A stretch of 64,000 bases of DNA from Stutzerimonas stutzeri (GTDB lineage: Bacteria; Pseudomonadota; Gammaproteobacteria; Pseudomonadales; Pseudomonadaceae): assembly GCF_019090095.1 (NCBI RefSeq), contig NZ_JAGQFP010000001.1, positions 1,426,001 to 1,490,000 of the forward strand, read 5' to 3'. The position numbers were made by a program, and so were the translations under genes. The notes under the pieces were generated by a model. The model was not told the origin of the DNA. It ran no database searches and saw only the letters and a list, made by a program, of their open reading frames with translations. Each line of letters starts with the position of its first letter. Position 1 is the stretch's first letter. This document shows positions 15,745 to 28,288 of the stretch, one piece after another.

Positions 15745-16380
15745 ATGAGGAAAATGTTATTAATACCCACACGAGCCGAATGGAGCACGTATTCGTCCGA
15801 TCAAAAAAGAGGCGTTGCTATTTATGTAATCACGACTGTCGCGACTCTTTGCTCCATCATTCTTTGGTTAAGCATACAAATAAGTGACAAATTATCAGAG
15901 TTCGAAAGAGCAAAGCTAGTGGGCATTTGGTACAGCGATTACAGCTGGGGTTCTCCTAGCGGCGACGTCACGGTAGTCGGGACAACTCAACATCTATCCA
16001 ACGGAAATTATAATTTCGCGGGCGACTTATCCATGAAAGTCGATAGACCGAAACAAATGAGCGTAGTCTGGCATGTTAACGCAACAGGAAAGTGGAGCTT
16101 AGAAAACGATCACCTTATAACCCAACTAATCGACCTAAAGAGCAGCATAAAACGCGTATCAATGGACGGATTAGAACCAAGCATGGAAAAAACTATTCGC
16201 CCTTACTTATCAAGCTTTAGGCTGGAGTCCTTTTTCCCAAGTAATTTAACTGAATCAAGCACAATACTTAAAGTCGGGGAAATGGAGATAATAACTGAGA
16301 AGTCAGACTTAGCAGGCAAACCTTTAGTTGTTAAATTAATTAGAGTCGAGGCGCCTTTTAGCAGCAAGATCGGTGAGTGA
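15745..16380 (+). CDS. Hypothetical single-pass membrane protein
   Basis: 211 residues. One transmembrane helix near the N terminus (VAIYVITTVATLCSIILWLSIQI, about 25-47), then a soluble part with LVGIWYSDYSWGSPSGDVTVVGTTQHL and alternating beta-like segments, suggestive of a lipocalin-type barrel (GxW start, repeated Y/F strands). AT-rich compared with katG next door. No close family recognised. Convergent with katG across RAYT debris. Confidence 0.55.
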   Translation: MRKMLLIPTRAEWSTYSSDQKRGVAIYVITTVATLCSIILWLSIQISDKLSEFERAKLVGIWYSDYSWGSPSGDVTVVGTTQHLSNGNYNFAGDLSMKVDRPKQMSVVWHVNATGKWSLENDHLITQLIDLKSSIKRVSMDGLEPSMEKTIRPYLSSFRLESFFPSNLTESSTILKVGEMEIITEKSDLAGKPLVVKLIRVEAPFSSKIGE

Positions 16381-16398
16381 TATTGCAAGGCGGGATGA

Positions 16399-16479
16399 TT
16401 GCGACAGCTGTCCAGTTATCATCGAGCCGTAGCGGGTGGAATGTATTCCCGGGACTGGTGCGGGGGCGGCCCCGAATGA
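16399..16479 (+). pseudogene. C-terminal remnant of a second RAYT gene
   Basis: The frame starting at 16399 reads SSYHRAVAGGMYSRDWCGG and ends TGA 16479. This aligns with SSFHRAVSAGVYPRGWCGG of the intact transposase at 5738-6256. Only about 26 codons survive, and a half REP follows 20 bp later. Confidence 0.75.
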
Positions 16480-16498
16480 TGAATCAGGCGAAGGGCAA

Positions 16499-16514
16499 TA
16501 CGCGTGGAAAAGAC
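16499..16514 (+). repeat. Half REP element
   Basis: TACGCGTGGAAAAGAC matches the left arm of the 5586-type REP; the right arm is lost. Confidence 0.6.
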
Positions 16515-16579
16515 GTTCTTGATTGGAGCGGTGCGTAATCGGTCGGGCGTGTTGAAAAACGATTGGATCGGCCATCGTC

Positions 16580-16601
16580 GGCGGCGCCCGAAGGCGCCGC
16601 C
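16580..16601 (-). terminator. Hairpin terminator after katG
   Basis: GGCGGCGCC-CGAA-GGCGCCGCC, a 9-bp perfect GC stem just past the katG stop. It lacks a long T run on the katG strand. Confidence 0.65.
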
Positions 16602-16609
16602 GCGCAGTC

Positions 16610-18844
<2,235 letters not shown>

Positions 18845-19117
18845 CTATTCCTCAAATTAGTGGTCGTGATCGCGGTCGGGCGCCGCTGAAGCAAAACTAG
18901 CATTACCGCTAACGCCTAATAGTTGCCGGATTCCCCCGCTAAAATCCTCAAAAAGTTGTTAAATTGCTGCGATTGTGGCGCTTTCTTGCGCACTGCAGCT
19001 AGTAGGCGGCAGAACATCGAATGTTCCTATGGCCGCGATAGGCAGCGCTCGAAGACGCAGCGTGCAGCAGCCCTGTCGGTACAATGGCGCCTTTTCCGAA
19101 CCGCCCCGGAGGCCCCT

Positions 19118-19813
19118 ATGTTCACCCTCTCCCACCTGTGCACCCCGCCGCCGGAATCGATGAAGAGCCAGGTGCTGCAGATGGTGGTGGACTACCTCAG
19201 CGACATCAGCCCGGTCTCGCTGCCGCCCAGCAACCCGCTGTATCAGCTGTACCAGTACGTGGTGGGTTTCGAGGTGCACCGCTATCTGGACAGCATGGAC
19301 GGTGCGCAACCGGGCAAGCCCGAACTGATCATGGCGCTGGATGCCGAGGACCCGGCTCGTCTGCTGGGTTTCGCGCTGTACCTGCCGTACCTGGACGACC
19401 CGCAGGCCTGTGCGCTGGTCTACCTGGCCGTGCAGACGAGCCATCGCCGGCGGGGCATCGGCCGGGCCATGGTCGAGGCGATGATGACGCGGTATCCCCA
19501 TGCCGAAGTGGCATGCGTGGCCAGCAAGGTGCCGTACTTCGAAGCGCTCGGCTTCATGCCGCTGGCGGCGCGGGGTCCGCAAGTGGTGATGAACACTCGC
19601 CCCCATGCCTCCAGCGGTGGCGTGGCCGTGCAGGACCTGCAGCCGATTTTCCAGTCCGAAGAGGTCCGGCAGATCCACGCCTACCTGCTCAAGCAGCACG
19701 GCGCCGAGGCCATGCGCGAGGCCGAGACGCAGCGCGATGCCCTGCTCGACGAACTCGCCCAGCAGGCGCAGCACCTGACCCAGACGTACGCCTCGGCCAC
19801 CCGTCTGCATTGA
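19118..19813 (+). CDS. GNAT-family N-acetyltransferase
   Basis: 231 residues from ATG 19118 (MFTLSHLCTPPPESMK); the 65 codons upstream in frame look non-coding. The acetyl-CoA binding motif A is VYLAVQTSHRRRGIGRAMVEAMM (R/QxxGxG/A), with downstream YFEALGFMPL. N- and C-terminal extensions are longer than a minimal GNAT. The C-terminal helix (RDALLDELAQQAQHLTQ) looks coiled-coil-like. Substrate unknown. Divergent from katG. Confidence 0.85.
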   Translation: MFTLSHLCTPPPESMKSQVLQMVVDYLSDISPVSLPPSNPLYQLYQYVVGFEVHRYLDSMDGAQPGKPELIMALDAEDPARLLGFALYLPYLDDPQACALVYLAVQTSHRRRGIGRAMVEAMMTRYPHAEVACVASKVPYFEALGFMPLAARGPQVVMNTRPHASSGGVAVQDLQPIFQSEEVRQIHAYLLKQHGAEAMREAETQRDALLDELAQQAQHLTQTYASATRLH

Positions 19814-19960
19814 TCCAAGGCACGCGGACGACTGCCGATCGGCTGGCGGACGGAGTGACCGAGCCCATGCTGCAGACTGTCCGGCGGCCGCCTCATGCCG
19901 TGCAATCGGGTGCTAGGCTTCACCCGGCTCGAATGAACCTCACAGACGGTGAACGGCGCG

Positions 19961-20311
19961 ATGGCCAGCGATAAAGACTTCATGGACTACGTGGCAGAGC
20001 AGATCGGCCTGGGTAGCCGGCTGACCTACCGCAAGATGTTCGGGGAGTACGCGCTCTACCTGGATGGCAAAGTGGTCGCCTTCGTCTGCGACAACAGCCT
20101 GTTCATCAAACCTTCCCAGGCGGCGACCGCGCTTGCGCCGGAGCTGCCCCTGGGCCCGCCCTACCCCGGCGCCAAGGACTATCCCGTGGCGGACGAGCTG
20201 CTCGACGACCCCGACGCCCTGCGCCGCCTGGTGATCGAAACCGCCAGCGCCCTGCCCGCTCCGAAACCACCGCGGCCGCGCAAGAAAAAGCCAGACACCG
20301 CGCAGCGCTAG
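19961..20311 (+). CDS. TfoX N-terminal domain protein
   Basis: 116 residues from ATG 19961; a GTG at 19949 is an alternative and neither has a strong ribosome site. The TfoX_N fold signature is clear: FMDYVAEQIGLGSRLTYRKMFGEYALYLDGKVVAFVCDNSLFIKPSQA, then YPGAKDYPVADELLDD. It lacks the C-terminal HhH half of true TfoX/Sxy, so a competence role should not be assumed. The tail is basic and Pro-rich (PKPPRPRKKKP). Confidence 0.85.
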   Translation: MASDKDFMDYVAEQIGLGSRLTYRKMFGEYALYLDGKVVAFVCDNSLFIKPSQAATALAPELPLGPPYPGAKDYPVADELLDDPDALRRLVIETASALPAPKPPRPRKKKPDTAQR

Positions 20312-20434
20312 CGACTCAGGCGCAACTGGCCTACCGGCACACCCGGTCAGGCTCGCTGACCCGCGGCTCATCGTACCTGCCTGCCCCCGACCGCATTGCA
20401 TCTCGCCAGCTGCACAAATCTCAGGGACCGACCC

Positions 20435-20462
20435 TCAAGCCATAACGATGGCCTGCCGATAC
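20435..20462 (+). promoter_or_regulatory. Sigma-28 (FliA)-like promoter
   Basis: TCAAG at 20435-20439 and GCCGATAC at 20455-20462, close to the flagellar consensus (TAAAGTTT-N11-GCCGATAA) with one extra base of spacing. It lies about 140 bp before the chemoreceptor start. Confidence 0.5.
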
Positions 20463-20603
20463 GCTTCTAGCACCGCTCGCCTGTGATCGATTCGATCCTG
20501 CGTACGCGACCGCGAAGCGCATCGGATTGCGTGTGGGTTCCCCGAAGAACGAAGCGCAGGTTGGCGTGGACGTCTTGATGAACTGGCCAGAGGCCGTTGA
20601 ACA

Positions 20604-22571
20604 ATGAAAATAAAACACAAGTTGCTAGCAAGCTTTCTGGTCGCGACCCTTGTTCCTGTGCTGGTCGTGGCGCTGTTCACCATCCGCAACGTGACCGAGG
20701 AAGCCAAGGTCCAGTTCGAGGAGGGCAGCAACCTGGACGTCCAACTGGTGAACAACACCTTTGTGACGCTGTTCGAGTCGGTCAACCACACCGTGTCGGC
20801 GATGGCCGATTACGCCGCCGTCCGGGACACCGATAGCGGCGAGCTGACCGTCTATTCTGGCTCGCCCCGCAAACCGGGCGCGGTCGCCACGGCCAATGGC
20901 GGCCGCGAAAAAGACATCTTCGATTACTTCTCCGGTATCGGTAACAATAACCCGAACTTCGGCTACGTCTACATGGGCGATACCAAAGGCGGCTACGCAG
21001 AATGGCCAGGCACCGGCGACTACGGTGACTGGGACCCGCGCGGGCGCCCCTGGTACACCATGGGCAAAGACGCCAATTTCCAGCTGACACGCCTCGATGG
21101 GTATTACTGGGAACCGGACGACGCCGTCTACGTATCCGTGATCAAGGCCTTCAAAGACAAGGCGGGCCAGTTCGCCGGGGTCGTGGCGGTCGATGTGTCG
21201 CTCAAGGCACTGACCGATATGGTGCAAAAAATCCGCTTTGGCGAGACCGGCTTCTTCATGCTGGTGGAAGGCAGCGGCACCTTGCTGGTCGACGGCCACC
21301 AGCCCAAGAACAACTTCAAGAAGCTCAGCGAGCTGTCGGGTGACTACTTTTCGGCCATTGCCCAGAAAGACAACGGCGTGATCGAGGTGAACATCGATGG
21401 CGTCGACTACCTGGCCAACGTCTTCACCTCGCCGACTCTGGGCTGGAAATTCATCGGTTTCATGCAGGTCGACGAGATTCTCGCCGGCGCCCACAAGCTG
21501 GCCTGGTTGACGCTGGTCGCTTGCGCCGTGCTGGTGGTGTTGTTCGGTGTCGCCGGGGTGATCTTCGCCAACCGCATCGTGACCCCGATCAACCTGGTCA
21601 AGGACGGTCTGCGCACCATCGCCCAGGGCGAAGGTGACCTGACGCATCGGCTGCCCGTACTGGCGCGCGACGAAACCGGCGAACTGGCCAAGTGGTTCAA
21701 CCAGTTCATCGAGTCGACGCAATCGATGATTACCGTCATCAAGGACAACGCTGTCAGCATCGACAGCGTCTCGAGCCAGACCAACGAACGCACCACCGCC
21801 ATGTCGGACAGTCTGCAAAGCCAGTCCAGCGCCGTGGAACAGATTGTCACCGCGGTGACCGAAATGGCCTCGGCGGCCAACGAGGTGGCGCACAACTGCG
21901 TGAGGACGGCAGAAATCTCCGCGCAGGGTCTGGAGGCGACCCGCAACGGCAAGCAGGTGATCGCCCGCAGTACCGCAGGGGTGAACGATCTGGGCGCCAG
22001 CATTCAAGGTTCGAGCAAGGTCATTCGCGAGCTCGAACGTGAAACGGTGAGCATCAACACCATCCTGTCGACCATCCAGCAGATCGCCGAACAGACCAAC
22101 CTGCTGGCACTCAACGCCGCCATCGAGGCCGCGCGTGCCGGTGAACAGGGACGCGGCTTCGCCGTGGTGGCGGAAGAAGTGCGCAACCTGGCCAAGCGCA
22201 CCCAGGATTCCACCGGCGAGATCAACAAGATCCTCAACCTGCTGGTCAGCCGCATCAGTGAGGTGACGGCGAGCATGGATCACAGCCTGACCGAATCGAG
22301 CAAGGCCATCGAGCTGGCGGGCGATGTGATGGGGGCGTTCGAGGACATCGAGAATGCCGTTCAGACGATCCGCGACATGACCACGCAAGTGGCCACCGCC
22401 ACCGAGGAACAACACCTGGTGACCGAGGACATCAACCGGAACGTGGTCGCCATCAGCGACGCGGTTGCCCAGGTGTCCAGCCAGGCCTCGGAGGTCGAAA
22501 CCTACTCCCAGGAGCAGCGTCAGCTCAGCAGCGCCCTCCGGCAGTTGGTCGGGCGCTTCCGTACGCAGTGA
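20604..22571 (+). CDS. Methyl-accepting chemotaxis protein with dCache sensor
   Basis: 655 residues. TM1 is residues ~8-26 ([19 protein letters not shown]). The periplasmic double-Cache domain runs to ~295 and contains [14 protein letters not shown] and [20 protein letters not shown] in the membrane-distal lobe. TM2 is near 300-322 ([23 protein letters not shown]). HAMP follows ([27 protein letters not shown]), then the signalling domain with the hairpin tip [32 protein letters not shown]. The ligand cannot be read; the WxxRGRPWY loop resembles small-molecule Cache sites. No CheR pentapeptide at the C terminus (ends GRFRTQ). Confidence 0.95.
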   Translation: MKIKHKLLASFLVATLVPVLVVALFTIRNVTEEAKVQFEEGSNLDVQLVNNTFVTLFESVNHTVSAMADYAAVRDTDSGELTVYSGSPRKPGAVATANGGREKDIFDYFSGIGNNNPNFGYVYMGDTKGGYAEWPGTGDYGDWDPRGRPWYTMGKDANFQLTRLDGYYWEPDDAVYVSVIKAFKDKAGQFAGVVAVDVSLKALTDMVQKIRFGETGFFMLVEGSGTLLVDGHQPKNNFKKLSELSGDYFSAIAQKDNGVIEVNIDGVDYLANVFTSPTLGWKFIGFMQVDEILAGAHKLAWLTLVACAVLVVLFGVAGVIFANRIVTPINLVKDGLRTIAQGEGDLTHRLPVLARDETGELAKWFNQFIESTQSMITVIKDNAVSIDSVSSQTNERTTAMSDSLQSQSSAVEQIVTAVTEMASAANEVAHNCVRTAEISAQGLEATRNGKQVIARSTAGVNDLGASIQGSSKVIRELERETVSINTILSTIQQIAEQTNLLALNAAIEAARAGEQGRGFAVVAEEVRNLAKRTQDSTGEINKILNLLVSRISEVTASMDHSLTESSKAIELAGDVMGAFEDIENAVQTIRDMTTQVATATEEQHLVTEDINRNVVAISDAVAQVSSQASEVETYSQEQRQLSSALRQLVGRFRTQ

Positions 22572-22710
22572 CGCGCCAGGGCGTTCGCGCCATCGCCGAG
22601 CGAGCCGTCAGCCTGGCGCCTCGCTCGGTATCACAACCTCAGACGTCGTGTTCGTCGATTACCTCAGCGGGGCGCCAGTCCGTCCGGAATGGCCACCCCG
22701 CCCTGCCCCC

Positions 22711-23454
22711 TCAGCGCTTCACGCAGACGAACAGCGCGTTTCCGGACGCGCTGTTGCGCTCAACGATCCGCTCGTAATCATGTTCGAGCACATGGACGTC
22801 GAAGTACGGCGCCAGCAGCTCGGTCAACTCGGCAAAGCTCACCGCCACCATGGCATGCTCGTCGTGCCAGACCTGGCTCTGCGCGTCGACGGTCCGCTCG
22901 ATACGCAACCTGAGCGACTGCCGCTCGCCGTCACCCGCGTAGTACCAGGCGGAGCTGAAGCTGAACAGCCCATCGGCGTGGCCGGCGCTGTGCGAAAAGA
23001 ACGAGCGGTTATCGATGCTGTGCTTGTCGACGGCGTTGAAACAGAACAACCCACCGGGCGTCAGCGCCCCATGCACGCTGGCGATGCAGGCTTTCAAGCG
23101 CTCGATGGTGCCGCTGTAGTGGATCGAGTACAGAAAGCAGGTGATCAGGTCGACCGGCCGCTCCAGCGTGAAGCCGCACATGTCCTGCACGGCGAAGTGC
23201 GCTTCCGGGCAACGTAGCGCGGCGCGGTCGAGCATCGGCTGGTTGATGTCGAGCCCACCGCTGGCAAAGCCGGCATCGATGAAATGGCGCACGTGCGGCC
23301 CGGTCCCGCAGGCGAGGTCCAGGTGCCGCCGGCCTCCGTTGCCGAACAGCTGTTGCAAGCGCTGGATGCAGTGGCTCTGTGCCCGGTAATCGATATCGGC
23401 GCACATGAGGTCGTAATAACCCGACAGGTCGGTATAGAGGGCATTGCCGGGCAT
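22711..23454 (-). CDS. Class I SAM-dependent methyltransferase
   Basis: 247 residues. Motif I is HLDLACGTGPHVRHFIDAGF, followed by GGLDINQPMLDRA (motif II acidic residue) and the post-motif LITCFLYSIHYSGTIERL. The N terminus YTDLSGYYDLMCADIDY is the usual cap of small-molecule methyltransferases of the UbiE/BioC type. C-terminal YERIVERNSASGNALFVCVKR. Substrate unknown. Divergent from the GST gene. Confidence 0.88.
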   Translation of the reverse strand: MPGNALYTDLSGYYDLMCADIDYRAQSHCIQRLQQLFGNGGRRHLDLACGTGPHVRHFIDAGFASGGLDINQPMLDRAALRCPEAHFAVQDMCGFTLERPVDLITCFLYSIHYSGTIERLKACIASVHGALTPGGLFCFNAVDKHSIDNRSFFSHSAGHADGLFSFSSAWYYAGDGERQSLRLRIERTVDAQSQVWHDEHAMVAVSFAELTELLAPYFDVHVLEHDYERIVERNSASGNALFVCVKR

Positions 23455-23726
23455 GATGACCTGCTGATCGAGCGGGAGCGTTGAGGGGCGCGCATCATAG
23501 CCGGGCCACGGCGAAATCGCCCGTCAATCCTGCGTCTTTACCAGGCCAAAAACGGGGTGCGCGCCGGAACGCCAATCACCGGCGGACGTGTCCGCAAGCG
23601 CATCGATTATTCCGCGACATGAAATAAAGAAGTACCCAGAAGGGATATTCATCAAAAAATCGTTCAGCCACACACTGGCGGCACGGATCGGGATACACCC
23701 GGCCCGACAAGCCCAGGAGCCGAACC

Positions 23727-24338
23727 ATGAAAATCCATCACCATCCGCTGTCCGGTCATGCACACCGCGTCGTCCTTTTCGCCTCGCTGCTTGGCCTCGA
23801 ACATGAGTTGGTCGAGGTCGACCTCCAAGCCGGGGCACACAAGCAGCCTGAATTTCTGGCCATCAACCCGTTCGGCCAGGTGCCGGCCCTGGAAGATGAC
23901 GGCATTGCCCTCGCCGATTCCAACGCCATCCTCGTCTACCTCGCCAAGAAAGCGGGCCGCCGCGACTGGCTGCCAGAAGATGCACTGGGCGCGGCACGCG
24001 TTCAGCGCTGGTTGTCGGTAGCGGCCGGCGAGGTCGCCTACGGACCGGCAGCAGCCCGGTTGGTCACCGTGTTTGGCGCAGGCTTCAATGCCGAGGAAGT
24101 CATCGGCCGCGCCCATGCCCTGCTCGGTCAGCTGGAACAGCACCTGGCCGGCCGCGACTGGTTGGCGGCCGATCATCCGACGATCGCTGACGTCGCGATC
24201 TACAGCTACGTCGCCCGCGCACCGGAAGGCAACGTCGCGCTGTCCGACTACCCCGCCGTCAATCGTTTCCTCCGCCGTATCGAAGCCCTGCCTGGCTTCG
24301 TGCCCTTCGTCCAGACCGCTGCTGGGCTGGCCGCGTAA
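23727..24338 (+). CDS. Glutathione S-transferase family protein
   Basis: 203 residues. The thioredoxin-like N-terminal half contains [42 protein letters not shown] (cis-Pro) and [15 protein letters not shown]. The helical C-terminal half carries the N-capping Asp motif in [19 protein letters not shown]. Ser-Gly-His-Ala replaces a classical catalytic Tyr or Cys near residue 10. It begins a co-directional group with the flavin/iron-sulfur oxidoreductase 47 bp downstream. Likely role: thiol-dependent detoxification. Confidence 0.92.
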   Translation: MKIHHHPLSGHAHRVVLFASLLGLEHELVEVDLQAGAHKQPEFLAINPFGQVPALEDDGIALADSNAILVYLAKKAGRRDWLPEDALGAARVQRWLSVAAGEVAYGPAAARLVTVFGAGFNAEEVIGRAHALLGQLEQHLAGRDWLAADHPTIADVAIYSYVARAPEGNVALSDYPAVNRFLRRIEALPGFVPFVQTAAGLAA

Positions 24339-24385
24339 GCGGACCCAAGGCACCTACCCCGCTTCCATCGCCCGGAGAGAACGAC

Positions 24386-26452
24386 ATGTCCGAGTCATCG
24401 CTTACAACCGCCGTCTGGCACGAGGGCGAGAAACTCATCCAGGAAAAGCTCGGCGTGGCGGAGCGCATGGAAGCGGTCGGCGCACGTGTCATACGGGACT
24501 TCATGCCCGAGCAGCACCGCGCATTCTACGGCCAGCTGCCGTTCATCGTGCTCGGCAGCGTGGACGCCGAGGGAGACGCCTGGGCAACGGTTCTTGACGG
24601 CCGTCCGGGCTTCATGGCCTCGCCGACGCGCACGACACTCGACATCGCGGCCCGGCCGGATTCCAACGACCCGGCGGGTCGCGGCCTGGTCGATGGCGCG
24701 CCGGTCGGCCTGTTAGGCATCGAGATGCACACGCGTCGTCGCAACCGCATGAATGGCGTTGTTTCGCTCACCGATCGAGGCTTCAGCGTCGAGGTAGACC
24801 AGAGCTTTGGCAATTGCCCCCGTTATATCCAGCTCCGCCGCTTCTCCTTTGAGCGCGATCCCGAGACGCCCTTTGAGGGGCCCGTCGAGACGCTGGTGAC
24901 GCTGGACCCACCCGCTCGCGCACTGATCGAGCAGGCGGATGCCTTTTTCGTGGCCTCGTACGCCGACCGAGCGGAGCGCCGTCAGGTCGATGTCTCCCAT
25001 CGCGGCGGCAACGCGGGTTTCGTCCGCGTCTCCGACGACGGCACGCTCACGATTCCCGACTTCGACGGCAATCTGTTCTTCTCCACGCTTGGCAACATCG
25101 TGCTCAACGCCAAGGCCGGGCTGCTTTTCGTCGACTTCGAGACGGGAGACCTGCTGCAGATGACCGGTGAGGCTGAAGTGATTTTCGATTCACCCGAAAT
25201 CGCGGCGTTTCAGGGCGCCGAGCGGCTGTGGACATTCCGCCCGCGGAAAATCGTTCGCCGGCCTGCCGGCCTCGCGCTGCGCTGGGCCTTCGAGGATGGC
25301 GGTTGGTCCGATAGCACCTTGATGACCGGCGACTGGCGACAAGCGCACGAGCGGCTGCGCGCCACTTCGCGCTTGAACCAGTGGCGAACCCTGACGGTGA
25401 CGCAGGTGACCGAGGAAAGCGCGTCGATCCGCTCATTTCACCTGGTCCCGGCTGACGGCGCCGGGCTGCTGCCACACCTGGCAGGCCAACACCTGCCTAT
25501 CCGCGTGCGGCTGCCCGGCCAGACCAAGCCGCTCATCCGTACCTACACGCTGTCGGTTGCGCCATCCGATGGCACCTACCGGATCAGCGTCAAACGAGAG
25601 GGGACGGTGTCCCGCTACCTGCACGAGCACCTGCATGAGGGCAGCACGCTCGAGGCCCGCGCGCCGGAGGGTGACTTCACCCTGGATGCGCAGGACGCTC
25701 GGCCGGCAGTGCTGATCGCCGGCGGGGTGGGCATCACACCGATGCTCGCGATGCTTCGCCACCTGGTCCACGAAGGGTTGCGCAAACAGCGGTTCCGCCC
25801 GGCCACGCTGTTCTATGCCGCTCGTTCCAAGCAGGACCGCGCCTTCGATCAGGAACTGACAGACCTGATCGCCACCGCCCAGGGCGCCGTCAAACTCGTC
25901 CGCGTGCTGAGCGACACCCGTGACGCTCGGGCGGGCATCGACTATGAGGCTTGCGGTCGCATCGACATGGCGCTGCTCAGCCGCTTTCTCGCCTTCGACG
26001 ACTACGCGTTCTACCTGTGCGGCCCTCCGCCGTTTACGCAGGCGATTTACGACGGCCTGCGCAGCTACGGCATCGCCGATGAGCGCATTCACGCCGAGTC
26101 GTTCGGACCGGCGGCGCTAGCCCGCACGCGTGATGCCGGTATGCCCGCGGCCGCTCGGTTGCCCGCCGCAACCACGCCAGTGCCGGTGGCCTTCGTCGAT
26201 TCGCTGAAGGAGGCGCGCTGGACGCCGGAAACCGGCACGCTGCTGGAACTGGCCGAAGCGCGTGGCCTCGACCCCGAATTCGGTTGCCGCGAAGGCAGTT
26301 GCGGAACCTGTCGGACGAGGTTGCTCGAGGGCGCGGTGACCTATGTGAAACAGCCCACGGCCCGGGTCGGCGCCGATGAGGTGCTGATCTGCTGTGCCGT
26401 GCCTGCCCAGCAGCAACCCGACGAGGCGCGTCGCATCCAGCTCGCACTCTGA
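24386..26452 (+). CDS. PNPOx-like / ferredoxin reductase / 2Fe-2S fusion oxidoreductase
   Basis: 688 residues, three domains. Residues ~40-290 are a pyridoxamine-phosphate-oxidase-like FMN barrel (FIVLGSVDAEGDAWATVLDGRPGF, FGNCPRYIQLRR). Residues ~330-560 are an FNR-type FAD/NAD(P) module (RTYTLSVAP for FAD, GGVGITPMLAMLRHL for nucleotide). The C-terminal 90 residues form a plant-type 2Fe-2S ferredoxin (CREGSCGTCRTRLLEGAVTY, then CCAVP). Electrons should flow from NAD(P)H through FAD and 2Fe-2S; the substrate is unknown. GAGAACGAC-ATG start. It is the middle gene of the GST / oxidoreductase / DUF1348 / LysR group. Confidence 0.93.
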   Translation: MSESSLTTAVWHEGEKLIQEKLGVAERMEAVGARVIRDFMPEQHRAFYGQLPFIVLGSVDAEGDAWATVLDGRPGFMASPTRTTLDIAARPDSNDPAGRGLVDGAPVGLLGIEMHTRRRNRMNGVVSLTDRGFSVEVDQSFGNCPRYIQLRRFSFERDPETPFEGPVETLVTLDPPARALIEQADAFFVASYADRAERRQVDVSHRGGNAGFVRVSDDGTLTIPDFDGNLFFSTLGNIVLNAKAGLLFVDFETGDLLQMTGEAEVIFDSPEIAAFQGAERLWTFRPRKIVRRPAGLALRWAFEDGGWSDSTLMTGDWRQAHERLRATSRLNQWRTLTVTQVTEESASIRSFHLVPADGAGLLPHLAGQHLPIRVRLPGQTKPLIRTYTLSVAPSDGTYRISVKREGTVSRYLHEHLHEGSTLEARAPEGDFTLDAQDARPAVLIAGGVGITPMLAMLRHLVHEGLRKQRFRPATLFYAARSKQDRAFDQELTDLIATAQGAVKLVRVLSDTRDARAGIDYEACGRIDMALLSRFLAFDDYAFYLCGPPPFTQAIYDGLRSYGIADERIHAESFGPAALARTRDAGMPAAARLPAATTPVPVAFVDSLKEARWTPETGTLLELAEARGLDPEFGCREGSCGTCRTRLLEGAVTYVKQPTARVGADEVLICCAVPAQQQPDEARRIQLAL

Positions 26453-26636
26453 CGCGCTGGCGCCTGCCACAGGCGCCGCGACATGCCTAGATGCGTCCTG
26501 AATAATTTGGCGTCCGGCAAAGCGCTGCCGGATCCGCTTGAATAGGACTATCGGCTGACCCGCCGATTGCCCGCGAATCCAGTAAAGGAACGGCTGCCAC
26601 CGTAGTCGTCCTTCCGTTCACACAAGGAGTTTTGCC

Positions 26637-27101
26637 ATGTCCCGCCCTCCGCTACCGCCCTTCACCGAGCAGACCGCCATCGAAAAGGTGCGCCTTGCCG
26701 AAGACGGCTGGAACAGCCGCGATCCGGCCAAGGTCGCGCTGGCCTACACGCCGGATACCCGTTGGCGAAACCGTGCGGAGTTCGTGACGAACCGGGCCGA
26801 GGCCGAGGCGTTCCTTACCCGCAAGTGGAACCGTGAACTCGACTATCGCCTGATCAAGGAGCTCTGGGCGTTCACCGGGAATCGCATCGCTGTCCGCTAC
26901 GCCTACGAGTATCACGACGACAGCGGCCATTGGTTTCGCGCCTATGGCAACGAGAACTGGGAGTTCGCCGAGGACGGGCTGATGCGCGTGCGCCACGCCA
27001 GCATCAACGAACTCCCGATCACCGAAGCAGAGCGCAAATTCCGCTGGCCGCTCGGACGCCGGCCAGACGACCATCCCGGCCTCAGCGACTTCGGCTTTTA
27101 A
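26637..27101 (+). CDS. DUF1348 (NTF2-like) protein
   Basis: 154 residues matching DUF1348 of the SnoaL/NTF2-like superfamily along its length: [64 protein letters not shown], and the close [25 protein letters not shown] with [15 protein letters not shown]. Small cone-shaped barrel, cytoplasmic, function unassigned. CAAGGAG precedes ATG 26637. Often found beside GSTs and LysR regulators. Confidence 0.92.
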   Translation: MSRPPLPPFTEQTAIEKVRLAEDGWNSRDPAKVALAYTPDTRWRNRAEFVTNRAEAEAFLTRKWNRELDYRLIKELWAFTGNRIAVRYAYEYHDDSGHWFRAYGNENWEFAEDGLMRVRHASINELPITEAERKFRWPLGRRPDDHPGLSDFGF

Positions 27102-27319
27102 GCCTCGATCTCGACAAGCCGGCATTCAGGGCGCTCGCCACAGCGGTCGGAGGCCGGCGATCGTGACACCTGCGAGAAGCTCACCCGCGCCAGCCGCTGT
27201 GCAGGATCTTTTCCAGGCTCATGGCGAACAGACGGACGCGTCCGGACTATCATGGCGCGCCTCCGGCAGTCGCTCCGGACGTTGCTGTGAGGCTAGCCTG
27301 ACGGAAAAGAGGACGAGGC

Positions 27320-28210
27320 ATGGATCGTTGGTTGGCGATGCGGGTGTTCGTGAAGGTCGCAGAAACCGAAAGCTTTGCGGAAACGGCGCGCCAGCTGCAC
27401 ATGAGCGCGCCGGCGGTCACGCGAACCGTAGCGACGTTGGAAGAACTCATCGGCGCCCGCCTGTTCGTCCGCACCACCCGCTCGGTCAAGACCACCGAAG
27501 CGGGACGCCACTATCTGGATGACTGCCGCCGCATACTGAGCGACATCGCCGAAGCGGAGTCTGCCGCGGCCGGACACTACAAGGCGCCGTCCGGCACCTT
27601 GGCCATCACCGCATCCGCGATGTTCGGGCAGATCTACGTATTGCCCATCGTGACCGAATACCTCGATGCCCATCCGAACATGCACGCCAGGACCTTCTTC
27701 ATCGACCGGCCGGTGAACGTCGTCGACGAGGGGATGGACGTCGCCGTGCGCATCGGCCACCTGCCCGATTCAGGCTTCACCGCTATCCAGGTCGGTTCCG
27801 TGCGTCGCGTCGTCTGCGGCTCGCCGCAGTACCTGCACACCCACGGCACCCCCGCTGAACCGGCCGACCTCAAGCAGCACCGCATCGTCGCCTCCAGCAG
27901 TGCCTGGGCCTCGCCGGAATGGCGCTTTGCGCACGGCCAGCGCGTCATCATCGACCCTGTGCTGCAGTGCAACACCAACGAAGCGGCGATCGCGACCGCC
28001 AGAGCCGGCTGGGGCCTGACGAGAGTGCTGGCCTACCAGATCGGCCCCGCCTTGCTCGAAGGCGAGCTGAACATCGTCCTCAGCGAATTCGAAGAACCGC
28101 CGCTGCCGATCCATGTGTTGTACCCGGAAGGCCGCCAGGCACCGGCTAAAGTACGAGCCTTCGTCGACCTGGCCGTTACGCGGTTGCGCGAGAACCCACT
28201 GTTCAACTGA
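27320..28210 (+). CDS. LysR-family transcriptional regulator
   Basis: 296 residues, standard length. The HTH (ESFAETARQLHMSAPAVTRTVATLEELIGARLFVRTTRSVKTTEAGRHY) is followed by the effector domain with GTLAITASAMFGQIYVLPIVTEYLDAHP and DVAVRIGHLPDSGF, typical of the DhcR/YhjC-like subgroup. It is co-directional with the GST, oxidoreductase and DUF1348 genes and probably controls them, though it has its own 200-bp upstream gap. Confidence 0.92.
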   Translation: MDRWLAMRVFVKVAETESFAETARQLHMSAPAVTRTVATLEELIGARLFVRTTRSVKTTEAGRHYLDDCRRILSDIAEAESAAAGHYKAPSGTLAITASAMFGQIYVLPIVTEYLDAHPNMHARTFFIDRPVNVVDEGMDVAVRIGHLPDSGFTAIQVGSVRRVVCGSPQYLHTHGTPAEPADLKQHRIVASSSAWASPEWRFAHGQRVIIDPVLQCNTNEAAIATARAGWGLTRVLAYQIGPALLEGELNIVLSEFEEPPLPIHVLYPEGRQAPAKVRAFVDLAVTRLRENPLFN

Positions 28211-28288
28211 CGGCCCATAGCGGCGCCGGTGGCAGGGCCGCGGCGCTGCCGCCGGCGTGCAGGTAAGAGCACGCGGGCGCGGGCGCCC

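Noticed and set aside
20625..22415. 596-residue minus-strand frame over the chemoreceptor
   Set aside because: Shadow of the MCP gene, whose domains are unmistakable on the plus strand.
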